NCBI RefSeq assembly: GCF_028372415.1
Contig: NC_092875.1
Coordinates: 184,240,522-184,304,521 of the forward strand
Reading direction: 5' to 3'
DNA length: 64,000 nucleotides
Source: Notamacropus eugenii
Lineage: Eukaryota; Chordata; Mammalia; Diprotodontia; Macropodidae
In this document: piece after piece, positions 43,566 to 54,575 of the stretch
Position numbering within the stretch: position 1 is the stretch's first letter
Layout of the letters: each line of letters begins with the position of its first letter
Position numbers and translations under genes: made by a program
The notes under the pieces: model-generated
Told to the model about the DNA's origin: nothing
Databases searched by the model: none
What the model saw: only the letters and a program-made list of their open reading frames with translations

Positions 43566-43819
43566 GTTCTGATCCAAATTCTGTCTACAAGCTCCTTGAC
43601 AAATAATCCTCTAGCTGTCTTTTGAAACCTTCCATAAAAAAGAATTCACTGTGCATTAAAGTCACTTAAAAATTATACAGTTCTGTCATAGATATTTTTT
43701 CTCCATTGTATATTCTCCCACCCCTGTAAATTGAGATATGCCTTTTTGTTCACACATTATCTCACTTGATCTTCACAATGATCCTCTGAACCACATTGTA
43801 CAACATGTGAGGGAGATAA

Positions 43820-43991
43820 TCCAAGTGGGTGGTATTGAGGGTCATTTGGAGGTGGTGACAGTAGAAATTGACAGGAGAGACCAATGTGAGAGGTGTCAAG
43901 GTGGAATCAACAGAATGTGATAACTGATTTGATATGAAAGATAATGGAGCGTAAAGACTCCACGATAAAATCCCAAGCTTTCAAACACAGG

Positions 43992-44037
<46 letters not shown>

Positions 44038-44460
44038 TGGTAGCTCCATAGACAAATGGAGTAGAGAGGAATGCTGTGAGACAAGTCTTAAAGTCACTGT
44101 GAAAGTTGGGAGAATGACTTGGAACTCAATAAATGACAACAATCACAAACTTCAAAAAGACAAAGTAGAGAAGGTAGAGGCATATTCTTGAAACGTCCAT
44201 GGAATGCAGGTAGAGGAAGATAGGGTGGGTGGGAAAAGGAGGGGCCAGCCACCGAGAAGTCAGCAAGGAATGTTGTAGGCCCAAAAGAGAATTAGTCTCT
44301 GTTAACCAGAAAAGGTGGAGCTAGTGTTAGTGGAAAAGTTGATGTTGCAAGGGAGGTTAGTGAAAAGAGAGTAGGAGTAGGCAAGAAGTCAGTGAAAGAG
44401 GTGAAGAGATGGGTAAACCAAATGAGAGTGGGCCTAGAGAAGCATAGGACTAACTTTCAG
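43820..44460 (+). mobile_element. Probable family R 3' fragment, interrupted by (GT)n
   Basis: GAGGTGGTGACAGTAGAAAT, GACAGGAGAGACCAATGTGA and GTTGGGAGAATGACTTGGAA resemble the distal half of family R. Diverged; limits uncertain. Confidence 0.35.
43997..44035. repeat. (GT)n microsatellite
   Basis: About 18 uninterrupted GT units. Confidence 0.97.
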
Positions 44461-44689
44461 AATAGGAATAAGGGTTTAGGAGGTGGAACAATGGCCTGCT
44501 GCTTGCAAGTAAACCATGACACAGAACGACCAGAATTTGGGAATCTACGATATGGAGATGGGAGATCGGTGCACTATACCGTATTGGCAAAATTTAATGA
44601 TAGATTTGAAGAGTTAGCCTACCCCAGTTCAAAACAGTCATGTTTTGTAGATCATCTCCATGGAGTCTTGCCCTCAGGTGCGCTTAAGC

Positions 44690-44792
44690 AACTAGACTGT
44701 AAAGTCCTTGAGGGCAGGGGCTGGTTCTTTCTAATTCTTTGGATCTCTCCCAAGAGCATCCAGGACAATCTGTGTCATGTAGCTGTTCAGTA
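44690..44792 (+). mobile_element. L2 3' end
   Basis: CTAGACTGTAAAGTCCTTGA, GGGCAGGGGCTGGTTCTTTC and GCATCCAGGACAATCTGTG. Confidence 0.7.
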
Positions 44793-44799
44793 GTGCCTG

Positions 44800-45685
44800 A
44801 CTTGAGCTGATTTAAATGAGGGAGAGAAAGAGCCAAATAAATGTCATGTTTTTGTTTGGAATTCAGATTAAAAATGGGCTCAATTGAATGAGTCTTTCCT
44901 TGGCTAGAAGCTCTGTGTGTCAAAGATACAGCGAAGAATGTAGGCCCCGTGGATGCATAAACCAAACCAAAGGAAAACTGAAACTTTTGCTTACCATTAA
45001 CATAGTTTATGAGATGGGAGGCACGTATCATATTGAGAGACTTACGCAGTGTGTGGGAATAGTCTGGACTGGCTAAGTGCGGATGCATGGGGCTTCCTTC
45101 TGGTGGGTAACATGCTGCCCAAGACTGATGGCATTCCAGCTGCTCAGTTGGCCAGAGGCAAAGATTATTAACCTATTTTCATCCGGCTTTTGTTACTGGC
45201 TTAATGACCAGGAGAGATTTCACTGTTTAATATTTAAACAAATATTTTCATGTCAAGACAATGAACTACTGTTAGGACAGGCTAGAGGTTGATTAATATT
45301 CCCTCTCATCCTGGCTTGCCATTCCTGCTGGATAATATGCTCAGTGCTGATTCCTAGAATATTTCCTAAGTAAAAGTGCGTACTTCAGGGACATGAGTAT
45401 ATGGAGTATCCTTCAGTTGTATAGGAGACATAGTAGATGTGTGTGTGGTCTCTTCTACTCAGTGAGCAACTCCCTTCCATTCTAGCTCCCCTAGTAGACC
45501 AGAACAAAGCAACTGAGGTAACTCTCTTAGGCTAAAGAGACAAGTTCACTGCTCTTCTCCTAAATGACCTTTAATTATTTTCCAGCTGAGGTCTTTCATA
45601 GACCAATTTTGTACCATCAAAGGCAGTTGCATGTATGCCTAACTGAATTCCAGTATCTCCATTGGAAAAATTCAATGTGATCTAT
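44800..45685. other. Repeat-free stretch
   Basis: No interspersed repeat recognised over ~880 bp; frames under 75 codons. Candidate unique sequence. Confidence 0.45.
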
Positions 45686-45712
45686 GGTGATGGCGACTAG
45701 TAGATTTCCTTG

Positions 45713-45962
45713 GTGGTGCAGTAGATAGAATGCAGGGCTGATAGTCAGGGAGACTCATCATCTTGAGTTCAAATCTGAACTCAGACAGCTTGCTACCTCT
45801 GTGACCCTGGGCAAATCACTTACTGTATTTGCCTCAGTTTCCTCATCTGCCAAATGATCCAGAGAAGACCATGGTAAACTATTCCAATCTCTTTGCAAGA
45901 AAACCTCAAATGGGGTCACAAAAAATCAGGCACTACTGAAAACAACTGAACAACACAACACA
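45713..45962 (+). mobile_element. Mar1 SINE with 24 bp TSD
   Basis: Head GGTGGTGCAGTAGATAGAAT, GAGTTCAAATCTGAACTCAG, CORE GCCTCAGTTTCCTCATCTGC, tail TGGTAAACTATTCCAATCTC through CAGGCACTACTGAAAACAAC. The flanks 45689-45712 and 45963-45986 match at 21 of 24 positions, an unusually long duplication for a tRNA SINE. Confidence 0.9.
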
Positions 45963-45986
45963 GATGGCTACTGGCAGATTTCCTTG

Positions 45987-46744
45987 ATGTTAAAAACCCA
46001 ATTCCATGTGAGAGAAGGCATTTGCTCTTCCTGCAACTAGATGTGGAAGCAGTGGTTGTGTAGATATTCCTGGAAGATGAACCTCTGAAAGTTTGGATCC
46101 CACAGTCAACATGAAGTCCAGCTGCTCAAAGTCTAAGTGGTCTTTCAAGCATCTGCAGAATTGGGTTGGATATCTCTGAGAAATGTCTGTTAGTGGCTAT
46201 GACCTCATTCTTCCTAGAAAATTCTCTGTCATAAACTTGGATGCCAGACCAACGAACCTAGAAGTCAACAGCATCATTCAAGAGCTCAAAGTAGGCCTTT
46301 AATTATGTGCATGGCAAGAGGAAATCATTCCCACTTGGCTTTGTCCTGTTTTTACATGCAATTCTCCAGGAGTATAGGAGTCTCAAGATGGAAGCTAGCA
46401 AGTAAGGGGATCAGTGTAAGCCATCTACAGCTGCCAAAAAGAAAAGGCTGGTTTGAATTTTGAGGAAAGCAGTTGGATGACCCTTGATTTTATTTAAACT
46501 TACTTCCTCATTTCTTTCAAGTTCTTGTCTTCTCTAATAATACCTTACATGCATTTCAAATGAAAAAATAAATATATATAAAAATGTCTTAGTATAAAGG
46601 AACTAAGTGAAAATTGAACTTCCATTTAATCCTAATAACAGGATATTTCTTCCTATAGGAAAATGATCCTAATGACCTAGAATTACCAACATATCCATTA
46701 TGAATCACGTTTTCTAGTAGTAGGAGCTGACTGGTGCTGAACTA
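45987..46744. other. Stretch without recognised repeat or gene
   Basis: No signature recognised. Contains GAGCTCAAAGTAGGCCTTTAA-like text near 46280 whose origin I cannot tell. No frame over 70 codons. Confidence 0.4.
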
Positions 46745-47098
46745 TGTAAAGGCCTTTTATGATCTTTGTTCCAGATTACTTTCCCAGACTTATTTGATAT
46801 TACTTCCTGTCACACTCCAGTTAAATATACCTTTATGGTCCCTAAACTCTGTATTCCATCTCCCACATTGGTCTTTGTACAGAAAGTTTCTCATATCTGG
46901 AATGCTCTTCTATTTTGTGTCTGCCTCTTAGAATTCTTAGCTGCCTTCAAGGTTCAGTTCCTATCATCACCTGATGGGAAGTCTTTCCTAATCCCCTCAT
47001 TGTCGGTAGTCTCTGCCTCTTCTAACTATATTGTGATTATTTGTTAACTTTGCCTGTAGTAGAGCCTTAATAAATATTTGTTAATTTGTATTGATTGC
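46745..47098 (+). mobile_element. L2 3' portion
   Basis: TCTCATATCTGGAATGCTCT, GCTGCCTTCAAGGTTCAGTT, GGGAAGTCTTTCCTAATCCC and GAGCCTTAATAAATATTTGT: a contiguous ~350 bp of the L2 3' end, decayed. Confidence 0.85.
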
Positions 47099-47189
47099 CT
47101 CTTCTAGGCATTTTCATATATTTTTCATGTAGATAACCTGGGTCCTTTCTACTGAGTAAAACTAACTGATTCATGTGAAGAAAAAACTC

Positions 47190-47408
47190 ATGCTTGACTT
47201 GGAGTCAAGAAGCCCTGGGTTCAAATCCTGTCTCAGACATTGACTGGTTTTCTGACTCTGGGCAAGTTATATAGTTTTTCTTGACTTAGGTTCTACATCT
47301 GTAAAACAGGAGCAGAACCTGCCTTCCAGTATTGTCATGAGGATCAAATGAGGCCATATGTATAAAGTACTTTGCAAACCTTGAAATGCTGTGCAAATGT
47401 TAACTATG
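47190..47408 (+). mobile_element. THER1/MIR CORE-SINE
   Basis: TTGGAGTCAAGAAGCCCTGG, GGTTCAAATCCTGTCTCAGA, a degraded CORE, ATTGTCATGAGGATCAAATG and AAAGTACTTTGCAAACCTTG. Confidence 0.85.
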
Positions 47409-47612
47409 TGATGCTAGGCTTGGAGTCAAGAAGACTCATCTTCCCAAGTTCAAATACAGGCTCAGACACTTAGTAACTGTGTTTCCCTGGGCAAGTCACT
47501 TAACCCTGTTTGCCTCAGTTTCTCATCTGTGAAATCTGGAAATGGCAAGTCATTCCAATATCTTTGCCAAGAAAAGCCCAAAAGGGGTCAAGAAGAGACA
47601 GATACATTGAAA
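47409..47612 (+). mobile_element. Mar1 SINE, head truncated
   Basis: Begins inside the head (TGCTAGGCTTGGAGTCAAGA). Then AAGTTCAAATACAGGCTCAG, CORE GCCTCAGTTTCTCATCTGTG and a short tail (GGCAAGTCATTCCAATATCT). It directly abuts the preceding CORE-SINE. Confidence 0.85.
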
Positions 47613-47764
47613 AAGGGCTAGAAAAATTATTGTTGTGGTTTTGGTTAACATTATCAATATTATTCTATATTATTCTAATTTCTCATAATGATAGTAACTC
47701 CCATTTACCAAATGAGTTAGTAACGATAAAGCCCAGAGGACAGGACCTGGTAACATAGTGTTAT

Positions 47765-47970
47765 AAAATATTAGCTATTATGACAATTACTAATGTTATT
47801 CTTGTTTATGTAGTTCTTCAATTAATTGATCTTCATAAGCACCTTGTAAGTGTTATCACTATTTTTGTTTTGTAGCTGGTAAGTAGATCAGAGAATCTAA
47901 GTCACGTGACAGTAAATGTATGTAAGTAGTAAATGACAGAACAGAGATTCATGACCTGATCTTGTAACAG
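47765..47970 (-). mobile_element. MIR fragment, reverse orientation
   Basis: TTAGCTATTATGACAATTAC, TTGATCTTCATAAGCACCTT, AGCTGGTAAGTAGATCAGAG and CAGAGATTCATGACCTGATC. Confidence 0.6.
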
Positions 47971-48394
47971 CATCAAGGGAAACCCAAACCATGTGGAGGA
48001 TGACATTGACTCCAGTCCTAAGGCACACTGGGAGACATGGCCATGAGGTCTTAAGCAGATGAGGTTTCTTACAATGTAGATGGCAATGAGCCCTTCCCAG
48101 AGGGTGGATTTAAAAAAAATTCTCCTTATGAGTCTGGGAAATTATCCTCTACTCTGTGGGGGTGGAGAGTGGGCAGAACAATCTCCTCGCATGATATTTC
48201 CCTTTTAACTTTTTTTTCTGCTCAATACTTTTCTATTTGCTTCATTGTTCCTTTTTTTTTGAGTAGACACTGGATGGAGAGTTGTACCATATTTTTCCTC
48301 TATATTGAACCAAAGTATTGTGTTGCTTGAATAGGAAACCTGTTACGAAACATTTCTGTAAATCATTTAATGACCAGTGTATTCAGGTTGGAGG

Positions 48395-48870
48395 AGCTAC
48401 AGAACTCAGTCTGAGTCACCAAGCATTTATCAAGTGCTTACTGACTGTCAGGCTATACAATAGGTGCTGGGGAAGTAACAACAAAAATGAATCCAAGTCT
48501 GCCCTCAAGAATTCTGTGTTCTATTGGAAGGACATATCATTAACACGGAGAAGTAAAAACACATTTTGGGAGAGATAAAGCACCACCAGCTGGGGAGGGG
48601 GGATCAAGGAAAACTTTGTAGAGGAGGTTGCACCTTAATGGAAGATAAACTTTCTGTGAAATGGAGATAGAGCAAGTGCATTCTAGCCAAGAGCTCTATG
48701 GTACTTACAGATCCTTGAAGGAAGGAGATGGAAGATCAAATGGGGAAAGTGTCAGGCAGTTCAGTTTGAGGGAAGTAAGTAATGAGAAATAAAGCTGGCA
48801 AGGTGGATTCTAGCCAGATCACTGAGGGCCTTAAATACCAAGCTAAAGACTTTGTATTTTCAAAGCAGTG
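48395..48870 (+). mobile_element. Family R, 5' to middle
   Basis: AAGCATTTATCAAGTGCTTA, ATAGGTGCTGGGGAAGTAAC, TCTGCCCTCAAGAATTCTGT, AGTGTCAGGCAGTTCAGTTT, GATCACTGAGGGCCTTAAAT and GACTTTGTATTTTCAAAGC. Confidence 0.6.
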
Positions 48871-48935
48871 AATAATGAGGTGAGATGCTGGGGTTCTTTC
48901 TTAGACATCTTTAGGCAATGCCACCCTTGATCCAG

Positions 48936-48937
48936 TC

Positions 48938-49026
<89 letters not shown>
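48936..49026. repeat. (CTGT)n-(CT)n compound microsatellite
   Basis: About nine CTGT units followed by some 22 CT units. Confidence 0.97.
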
Positions 49027-49027
<1 letters not shown>

Positions 49028-49165
49028 CTCTGACCAGGAACTCTAACTGCCATTCTTTAGATGCTGGACTCTGACCATGAGTCTTTACTTTGTCTTGTCT
49101 GATCCCTTCCCCACTGTGCTTTCTAATCCTTGCCCTGTCTATAGTAATCAAATGAACATTATCAT

Positions 49166-49420
49166 AGAGCAGCTAGGTGGTGCAGTTGATAGAGTGCTGG
49201 ACCTGGAGTAAGGAAGACACATCTTTCCAAGTTCAAATCTTGCCTTACTACTTGTTAGCTGTGTGACCATGAGCAAGTCACTTAACCCTATTTGACTCAG
49301 TTCCTTAACTGCGAATGAGCTGGAGAAGGAAATGGAAAGCCACTCCAGCATCTTTGCCAAGAAAAACTCAAATGGGGTCATAAAGAATCAGACATGACTG
49401 AAAAGCAAGTGAATGATAAC
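49166..49420 (+). mobile_element. Mar1 SINE with perfect 15 bp TSD
   Basis: Head AGAGCAGCTAGGTGGTGCAG, AAGTTCAAATCTTGCCTTAC, a degraded CORE, and tail GGAAAGCCACTCCAGCATCT through AATCAGACATGACTGAAAAG. AATGAACATTATCAT flanks it at 49151-49165 and 49421-49435 with no mismatch. Confidence 0.95.
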
Positions 49421-49469
49421 AATGAACATTATCATTCCTGGAAATAACATGTCAACCAAATATGCTATG

Positions 49470-49612
49470 GGCCACCATTTCCCATATGTTTTCATTTCTC
49501 CTATTAGAATGTAAACTCCTTAAAGGGAGCCACAATCTTGCTTCCTTTTATCTATATCCCCAGTGCCTAGCTCAGTACCAGACACATATCAAGCACTTAA
49601 TGAGAGCTTTTT
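49470..49612 (+). mobile_element. L2 3' end
   Basis: TTAGAATGTAAACTCCTTAA, TATCTATATCCCCAGTGCCT and CAAGCACTTAATGAG. Confidence 0.75.
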
Positions 49613-49890
49613 CCTTCTTTCATTTATCCATTGGGTACATAAAGTGAGAACAAGTGCTTAGGTTTATGTGTGATTCACTTTCCCTACTTCCCCCAATATA
49701 AACTTTTTTCTATTACCTAACAATGGGTTAGACATATCATAATACCTCTTGAAGTTAATTCCATGTTATAAAATTTATTATGTCCATAAAATGAGATTTA
49801 ACCTGCCTTGTATCTAAGTTAAAGGAACAGTGTGAAAATCTCTGGAAAGAGAAGGAATACTTTTAATTTCTGAAACAAAGACATTTCACA
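49613..49890. other. Short stretch without recognised content
   Basis: AT-rich, no repeat recognised. Confidence 0.35.
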
Positions 49891-49894
49891 TATA

Positions 49895-50215
49895 CTCAAT
49901 TCAGTTCAAATTTAAAAAACACATTTATCAAACCCTTACAAGGTAAGAGGCACTGCTAAGTAGTGGGGATATAAAGATGAAAAGATGAGAAGTTTTCCTC
50001 TTGTGGAACTTATGATCATGTATGATTCAAGGTACAATGTGATAGGGGCAAAGGAGATACCTCAACAAAGGGATCTAGGAAAATGCAAGGAGACATTACT
50101 TTCAGCTATGGAGATCATGAAAGATCACATGGAGGAGCTGACCACTTGGCCAGGTCTGGAACTTACAAATGCTTTTGTAGGCAAAAGGAGGCAGTTTGGA
50201 GCATATGGAAATCAT
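49895..50215 (+). mobile_element. Family R, 5' to middle
   Basis: AACACATTTATCAAACCCTT, AAGAGGCACTGCTAAGTAGT, CTCTTGTGGAACTTATGATC, AGGCAGTTTGGAGCATATGG. Confidence 0.5.
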
Positions 50216-50221
50216 GAGACG

Positions 50222-50604
50222 CAACATGGAGTTATAAAAAGTGTTCTGAATGTGGAGTTAAGTGACCTGACTTTGATTCCAGAGGCTGAGCAAGTTTTTT
50301 AACCTCTCTGTGATTCAGTTTTCTCATTCATCCCCTTTCTTATGGGGTTGCTATGAGGATGGTGCTTGTAGCTGGGTGACATAAGGTAGAACTTGAAGTC
50401 AGGAAGACCTGAATTTGAATCACATACTTACTAAGTGTGTGACCTGGACAAGTCACTCAATCACTCTTTTCCTCAATATCCTCACCTGAAAAATGAGGAT
50501 AATAATAGTCCCTGCTTGATAGGATTGTTGTGAGGATCAGATGTGTTAACATGTGTAAAGAGCTTTCCAAACCTTAAAACACTACATAAAATTTATTACT
50601 ATTG
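50222..50604 (+). mobile_element. MIR followed by THER1/MIR CORE-SINE
   Basis: First copy about 50222-50355 (TGTGATTCAGTTTTCTCATT CORE). Second about 50360-50604 (AGCTGGGTGACATAAGGTAG, TATCCTCACCTGAAAAATGA, ATTGTTGTGAGGATCAGATG, AAGAGCTTTCCAAACCTTAA). The second's tail is interrupted by a Mar1 and resumes in the TTA microsatellite. Confidence 0.75.
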
Positions 50605-50798
50605 CTCAGTCATCTCAGCCACGTCTTACTCTTTGTGATCCCATTTGGGGTTTTCTTGGAAAAGGCACTGGAATGGTTTGTTATTTCCTTCTCCAATTTA
50701 TTTTATAGAAGAGGAAACGGAGGCAAACAGGATGAAGTGACTTGCCTAGGGTCACACAGCCAGTAAGTGCCTGAGGCCATATTTGAACTCACAAATAC
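50605..50798 (-). mobile_element. Mar1 SINE, reverse orientation
   Basis: Tail first: GTCTTACTCTTTGTGATCCC, TTTGGGGTTTTCTTGGAAAA, GGAATGGTTTGTTATTTCCT. Then CORE (ATAGAAGAGGAAACGGAGGC) and head (GTCACACAGCCAGTAAGTGC). It is head-truncated. Confidence 0.85.
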
Positions 50799-50811
50799 CA
50801 GCTATTATTAT

Positions 50812-50852
<41 letters not shown>
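50799..50852. repeat. (TTA)n microsatellite at a CORE-SINE tail
   Basis: AGCTATTATTATTTTGTTATT... with about 12 TTA units, the expected terminus of the CORE-SINE at 50360. Confidence 0.9.
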
Positions 50853-51011
50853 AACATGAGTTATTGTTATAGGGAAAAGCTGGAACAAATGTATGGAGCT
50901 AGGACAATATAAGATAAAACCAAAGAACAGCTTAAGTCTCATATGTGAAGTGATAGAACATGAAATAAGTCTGAAAAGTTCTTTCCAGACAGTGAAGGGC
51001 CTTCAATGACA

Positions 51012-51500
51012 GTTAATCAATAATCACTTGTGAAATAACTGCTGTGTGCCAGACACTAGGGATATAATGGCAAAAATGAAAATTGCTTCATTCAAGGGGC
51101 TTACATTCTATTGTGGGAAGCCACTTATGCACATAGAAATGGATGCAGAAAAAGTACAAGATACTTTGTGGATGGAGGGTTTAAATAGCTGGGAGAATTT
51201 GGAAAATAATTGGAAGGCGTGGCAAAAGCTGAATCTTGCAAAATCCAAGTGTATGTATGAGGTGGTGATAAGGAAGAAATGCATTTCAGGCATGGAGAAT
51301 GGTTATAGGCAATAAGAGATCCATGAAGATTTGTCATTAAGGAAATAATGAGGTCCAATATGTACATTAGAAAAATTATTTTGGTATTTGGGTGGAGCAT
51401 GACTTGGAGAGAGGAGGATGCTGTTTCAATAGTTCAGGAGGTAAGAGGACTTTTGTCTGAGTTCAGAGGAAGGGAAAGGGGCAAGAGATATCGTGAATCC
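51012..51500 (+). mobile_element. Family R, 5' to middle
   Basis: ACTGCTGTGTGCCAGACACT, AAGGGGCTTACATTCTATTG, AATGCATTTCAGGCATGGAG, GGAGAGAGGAGGATGCTGTT, CAATAGTTCAGGAGGTAAGA. Confidence 0.55.
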
Positions 51501-51549
51501 TTCATCAGCTGCCATAGCATGTCTGACTATCAGTAAACTTTAGTAACTC

Positions 51550-51975
51550 ACTCTCATCTCCAGGAACAAAAATAGTCTTCTGTTTGGCTTTCAAAACCCC
51601 TCACAACCTGGTCCCTTCCTACCTCTCCAATTTTCTTACACTTTACTCTCCTCCATATACTCTATGATCCAGTGACTCAGTCCTCTTTGGCATTTGTCAC
51701 ATGTGACAACCCATTTCTTTATTCCATGCCCTTGGACTGGCTGTTGTCCCTGAAATGTTCTCCTTTCTCTCTTCTAGCTCCTAACTTCTTTGGTTTCTTA
51801 CTAGACTCAGATAAAATCCTGCCTTCTGCAAGAGGCTCTTCTTGTCCCCCAACCCCACCCCACGTCTTTCTTCTGAGATTACCTTCCATGTACACTGAAT
51901 ATGTCTGGTATATATGCAATTATTTGTATGTTGTCTCCTCCATTATAATATGTTGTTCAGGTAATTACATATAGC
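51550..51975 (+). mobile_element. L2 3' portion
   Basis: GGCTTTCAAAACCCCTCACA, CCTGGTCCCTTCCTACCTCT, GGACTGGCTGTTGTCCCTGA, GATTACCTTCCATGTACAC and TGTTGTCTCCTCCATTATAA. It ends before the usual AATAAATG terminus. Confidence 0.9.
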
Positions 51976-52107
51976 AGGCAATCGGAGATGGTTCCCTGAA
52001 GTTTAGGAAAGAGATCTGAACAGGGTATATACCTCAGAAAGGCATCACCCCAGGTGAGAATGAGATAGTAGATTAGTTGCTGGACCTTTCAAGATGGAGC
52101 GAGTATA

Positions 52108-52275
52108 AGAGGTATGGAGAGAGAGACAGACAGACAGAGATAGACAGAGAAAGAGAGACAGAGACAGAGACAGAGACAGAGACAGAAACAGAGTCAGGGA
52201 GAAATAGAGAGACAAAGAGACAGAAACACAGGAAGAGACAGAGACAGAGGCAGAGAGACACAGAAACAGAAAGAA

Positions 52276-52352
<77 letters not shown>

Positions 52353-52392
52353 AAGAGGAAGGGAGAGAGAGAGAGAGAGAGAGAGAGATGGG
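52108..52392. repeat. (GACA)n then (GA)n purine array, ~285 bp
   Basis: Compound array of GACAGA units changing into long GA runs at about 52268-52350 and 52366-52390. Six-frame translation yields Arg-Glu or Ser-Leu repeats, which are artefacts. Confidence 0.97.
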
Positions 52393-52549
52393 GGTGGGGT
52401 AGGAAGAGAAGAGGTCCCCATGGGAGACAAATGAGAACACAAACATACAAACAAAAACACAAGTGGTTGGATTAATCTGATCTTAGATAAGGGTCACCTC
52501 ACGTACTAAAAATGGAGAAGAAATGAAAAAAGTTGAGTGAGGTAGTAAA

Positions 52550-53040
52550 GAAGCCTTGAGTAATGGTGGATAGCAGTTTAGGTTCCTGTAAAGAAATATC
52601 TTGTACGGGTGAGAAGTGTCATTAAAAATGCGGAAGGCTCTCACCTGCTTCCATCATGAAATTCTGAGAAGCCTTTAATAGTGGTTTTTGACTCCGTAGA
52701 TCATCTAAGCATAGATGCCATGTTTATTGTACTGTCAAGAAAGGAAATCTCTGGCTACCATTAAAAACAATGCAGTCAATTTCAACTGGCAAGAGCAGAA
52801 GGATCTCCCAGATATTGACTTGCCTGGAAGGAACTGCTCTCTAATGACTAGCTGTTTTCATTAAATATTATGTGGAGCTGAATCATTCTTTTGGATTTTA
52901 TGAGACACAAACATAACGCAATGTGCTTTTCCTGAGTAGAAGCTGTTTGTATGATATGTAATGGGTCCCCAGTGAATATCTGTGAATCAGAGATATTTGT
53001 ACGGATTTGCACATAGCTTTGCACACAACCCTGAAAGATT
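52550..53040. other. Repeat-free block, candidate conserved non-coding DNA
   Basis: No repeat recognised in ~490 bp, between a GA array and an L2. Composition is balanced and it carries TTTTCATTAAATATTATGTG and GGAGCTGAATCATTC-type motifs. No open frame of note. Confidence 0.35.
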
Positions 53041-53044
53041 AAAG

Positions 53045-53325
53045 CATATTTAAATGCCCCTCTCCATCCACCTGGTTTCTACTTCTCTGGCTCCATCCAC
53101 TATCCTTGTAATTTTCTTAACCAAAATGCCCCTCCTTGTCTAGCCTCACCTTACATCTTATCTCCCCTTATTAGAATGAAAGGTCCTTGAGGGCAAAGGC
53201 TGGCCTCACTTTTGTAATTGTACTCCTTGTGCTTAGAATAGTGCTTGACACAAAGTAAGTACTTAATACATTTTTTTCTTCCTTCTTTTTTCCTTCTTTC
53301 CATTCTTCCTTCTTCCTTCCCTCTC
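53045..53325 (+). mobile_element. L2 3' end with (TTCC)n tract
   Basis: ATTAGAATGAAAGGTCCTTG, GGGCAAAGGCTGGCCTCACT, GTGCTTAGAATAGTGCTTGA and AGTACTTAATACATT, followed by TTCCTTC repeats from about 53275. Confidence 0.85.
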
Positions 53326-53532
53326 TCTACATCACTGGACTTAGAGTAAGGAGGGCACAAGTTCAAATTCCACTTTTGACATACTCAGTGACCATGAGTA
53401 GCCACTCCAATTCTCTGAGCCTCAGCTCTCTCATGTGCAAAATGGAGGTGGATAAGCCTTACAATACCTATCCCCAGAAGATTGTTGTGAGAATCAAACA
53501 AGATGCCACAGGTAAAGAGCTGTAGAAATAAT
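53325..53532 (+). mobile_element. THER1/MIR CORE-SINE
   Basis: ATCACTGGACTTAGAGTAAG, AAGTTCAAATTCCACTTTTG, CORE GAGCCTCAGCTCTCTCATGT, GATTGTTGTGAGAATCAAAC. Confidence 0.8.
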
Positions 53533-53718
53533 TACCTGCTTTTATACAAAATCTGAATTCTATTAAACCCAGAAGAGAAAATACTGAGAAGGAAGTTCTA
53601 AGGACACGTAATAAGTGGGATAAGAAATAGTTTCTCATCTTTACTGGGGGTTGACTAACAGGAAATGGGCTTATGCTACACAATGCAATCAAGAATTTAG
53701 GATAGCCAGAAAGAAATA

Positions 53719-53852
53719 ATATATATATACATATATATATATATATATGTATATATACACACATATATATACATATATACACACATATATATACATATAT
53801 ATATACATATATATACACATACACATATATATACATATATGTATGTATGTAT
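53719..53852. repeat. (TA)n/(TATACA)n microsatellite
   Basis: Alternating TATATA and TATACA units with a TATG end, about 130 bp. Confidence 0.97.
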
Positions 53853-54470
53853 GAAATGAATACTGTTATAGAGTTGAACTAAATTTTGGATATAAACTGG
53901 TCTCTGAAAGAATTTTATGAACAGAATGAATCATCATTTGGATGGGCAGTGGATTATTTCATTCTTTGGCTTTGTCCTAGCAGAGCAACTACCAAAAAAA
54001 GAACTGGGACACCATCCTACCTCTCTCCACCTCAAGCCCCGAAATGACCTAATATTTTATCTTGGAATGTACAGCTGTGCTTCCAAAAATTCCTAGTATG
54101 CAGTGGCACAGAGATGACATCATTCTATTTTCATTGGAAGTCCTGGCCCCACATGTGCACACACAAAAGCTCTATTGTTATCTCCAGACTCAAGGCCATG
54201 CCAGTGGAAACAGCATCTTGGTATTTACTGATTCCTGAAGAGTATTTGAGCCTCTTTATCATTTCTAAAGTGTCTCAGACATTCCCTAGAGAGAGGGAGG
54301 TGTGTTACCTGGATTTATAGTGAAAAGGGAAATTACACAGATACTATTCCTAAATAAGGATTCTTCTCTATATTGCTCATGATTCAGGTGTGCTCCCACT
54401 TTAAATCAATGTTATCTGTGAAAAATTTGTATCTTTAAAGCAGATAAATTGGTAGCTAATTCTTTTGTTT
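53853..54470. other. Stretch without recognised repeat or gene
   Basis: Nothing recognised over ~620 bp; longest frame 68 codons. Confidence 0.4.
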
Positions 54471-54474
54471 TGCA

Positions 54475-54575
54475 AATTATACTAAGTTTGAAAGGAACAT
54501 AGAAATTATGGTAACTCAGCTTCCTTATTTGACAGATGAGAACATTTAGGTCCAGAGTCGAGAGGGTCAATATTG
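54475..54575 (-). mobile_element. MIR fragment, reverse orientation
   Basis: AGTTTGAAAGGAACATAGAA then TTATTTGACAGATGAGAACA. Confidence 0.5.

Noticed and set aside
43997-44035. Microsatellites as CRISPR-like or regulatory arrays
   Set aside because: Simple di-, tri- and tetranucleotide repeats without spacers; the organism is vertebrate.
52045-52475. Ser/Leu- and Arg/Glu-repeat frames of ~130 codons on both strands
   Set aside because: Pure product of the GACA/GA array, with no non-repeat protein sequence.
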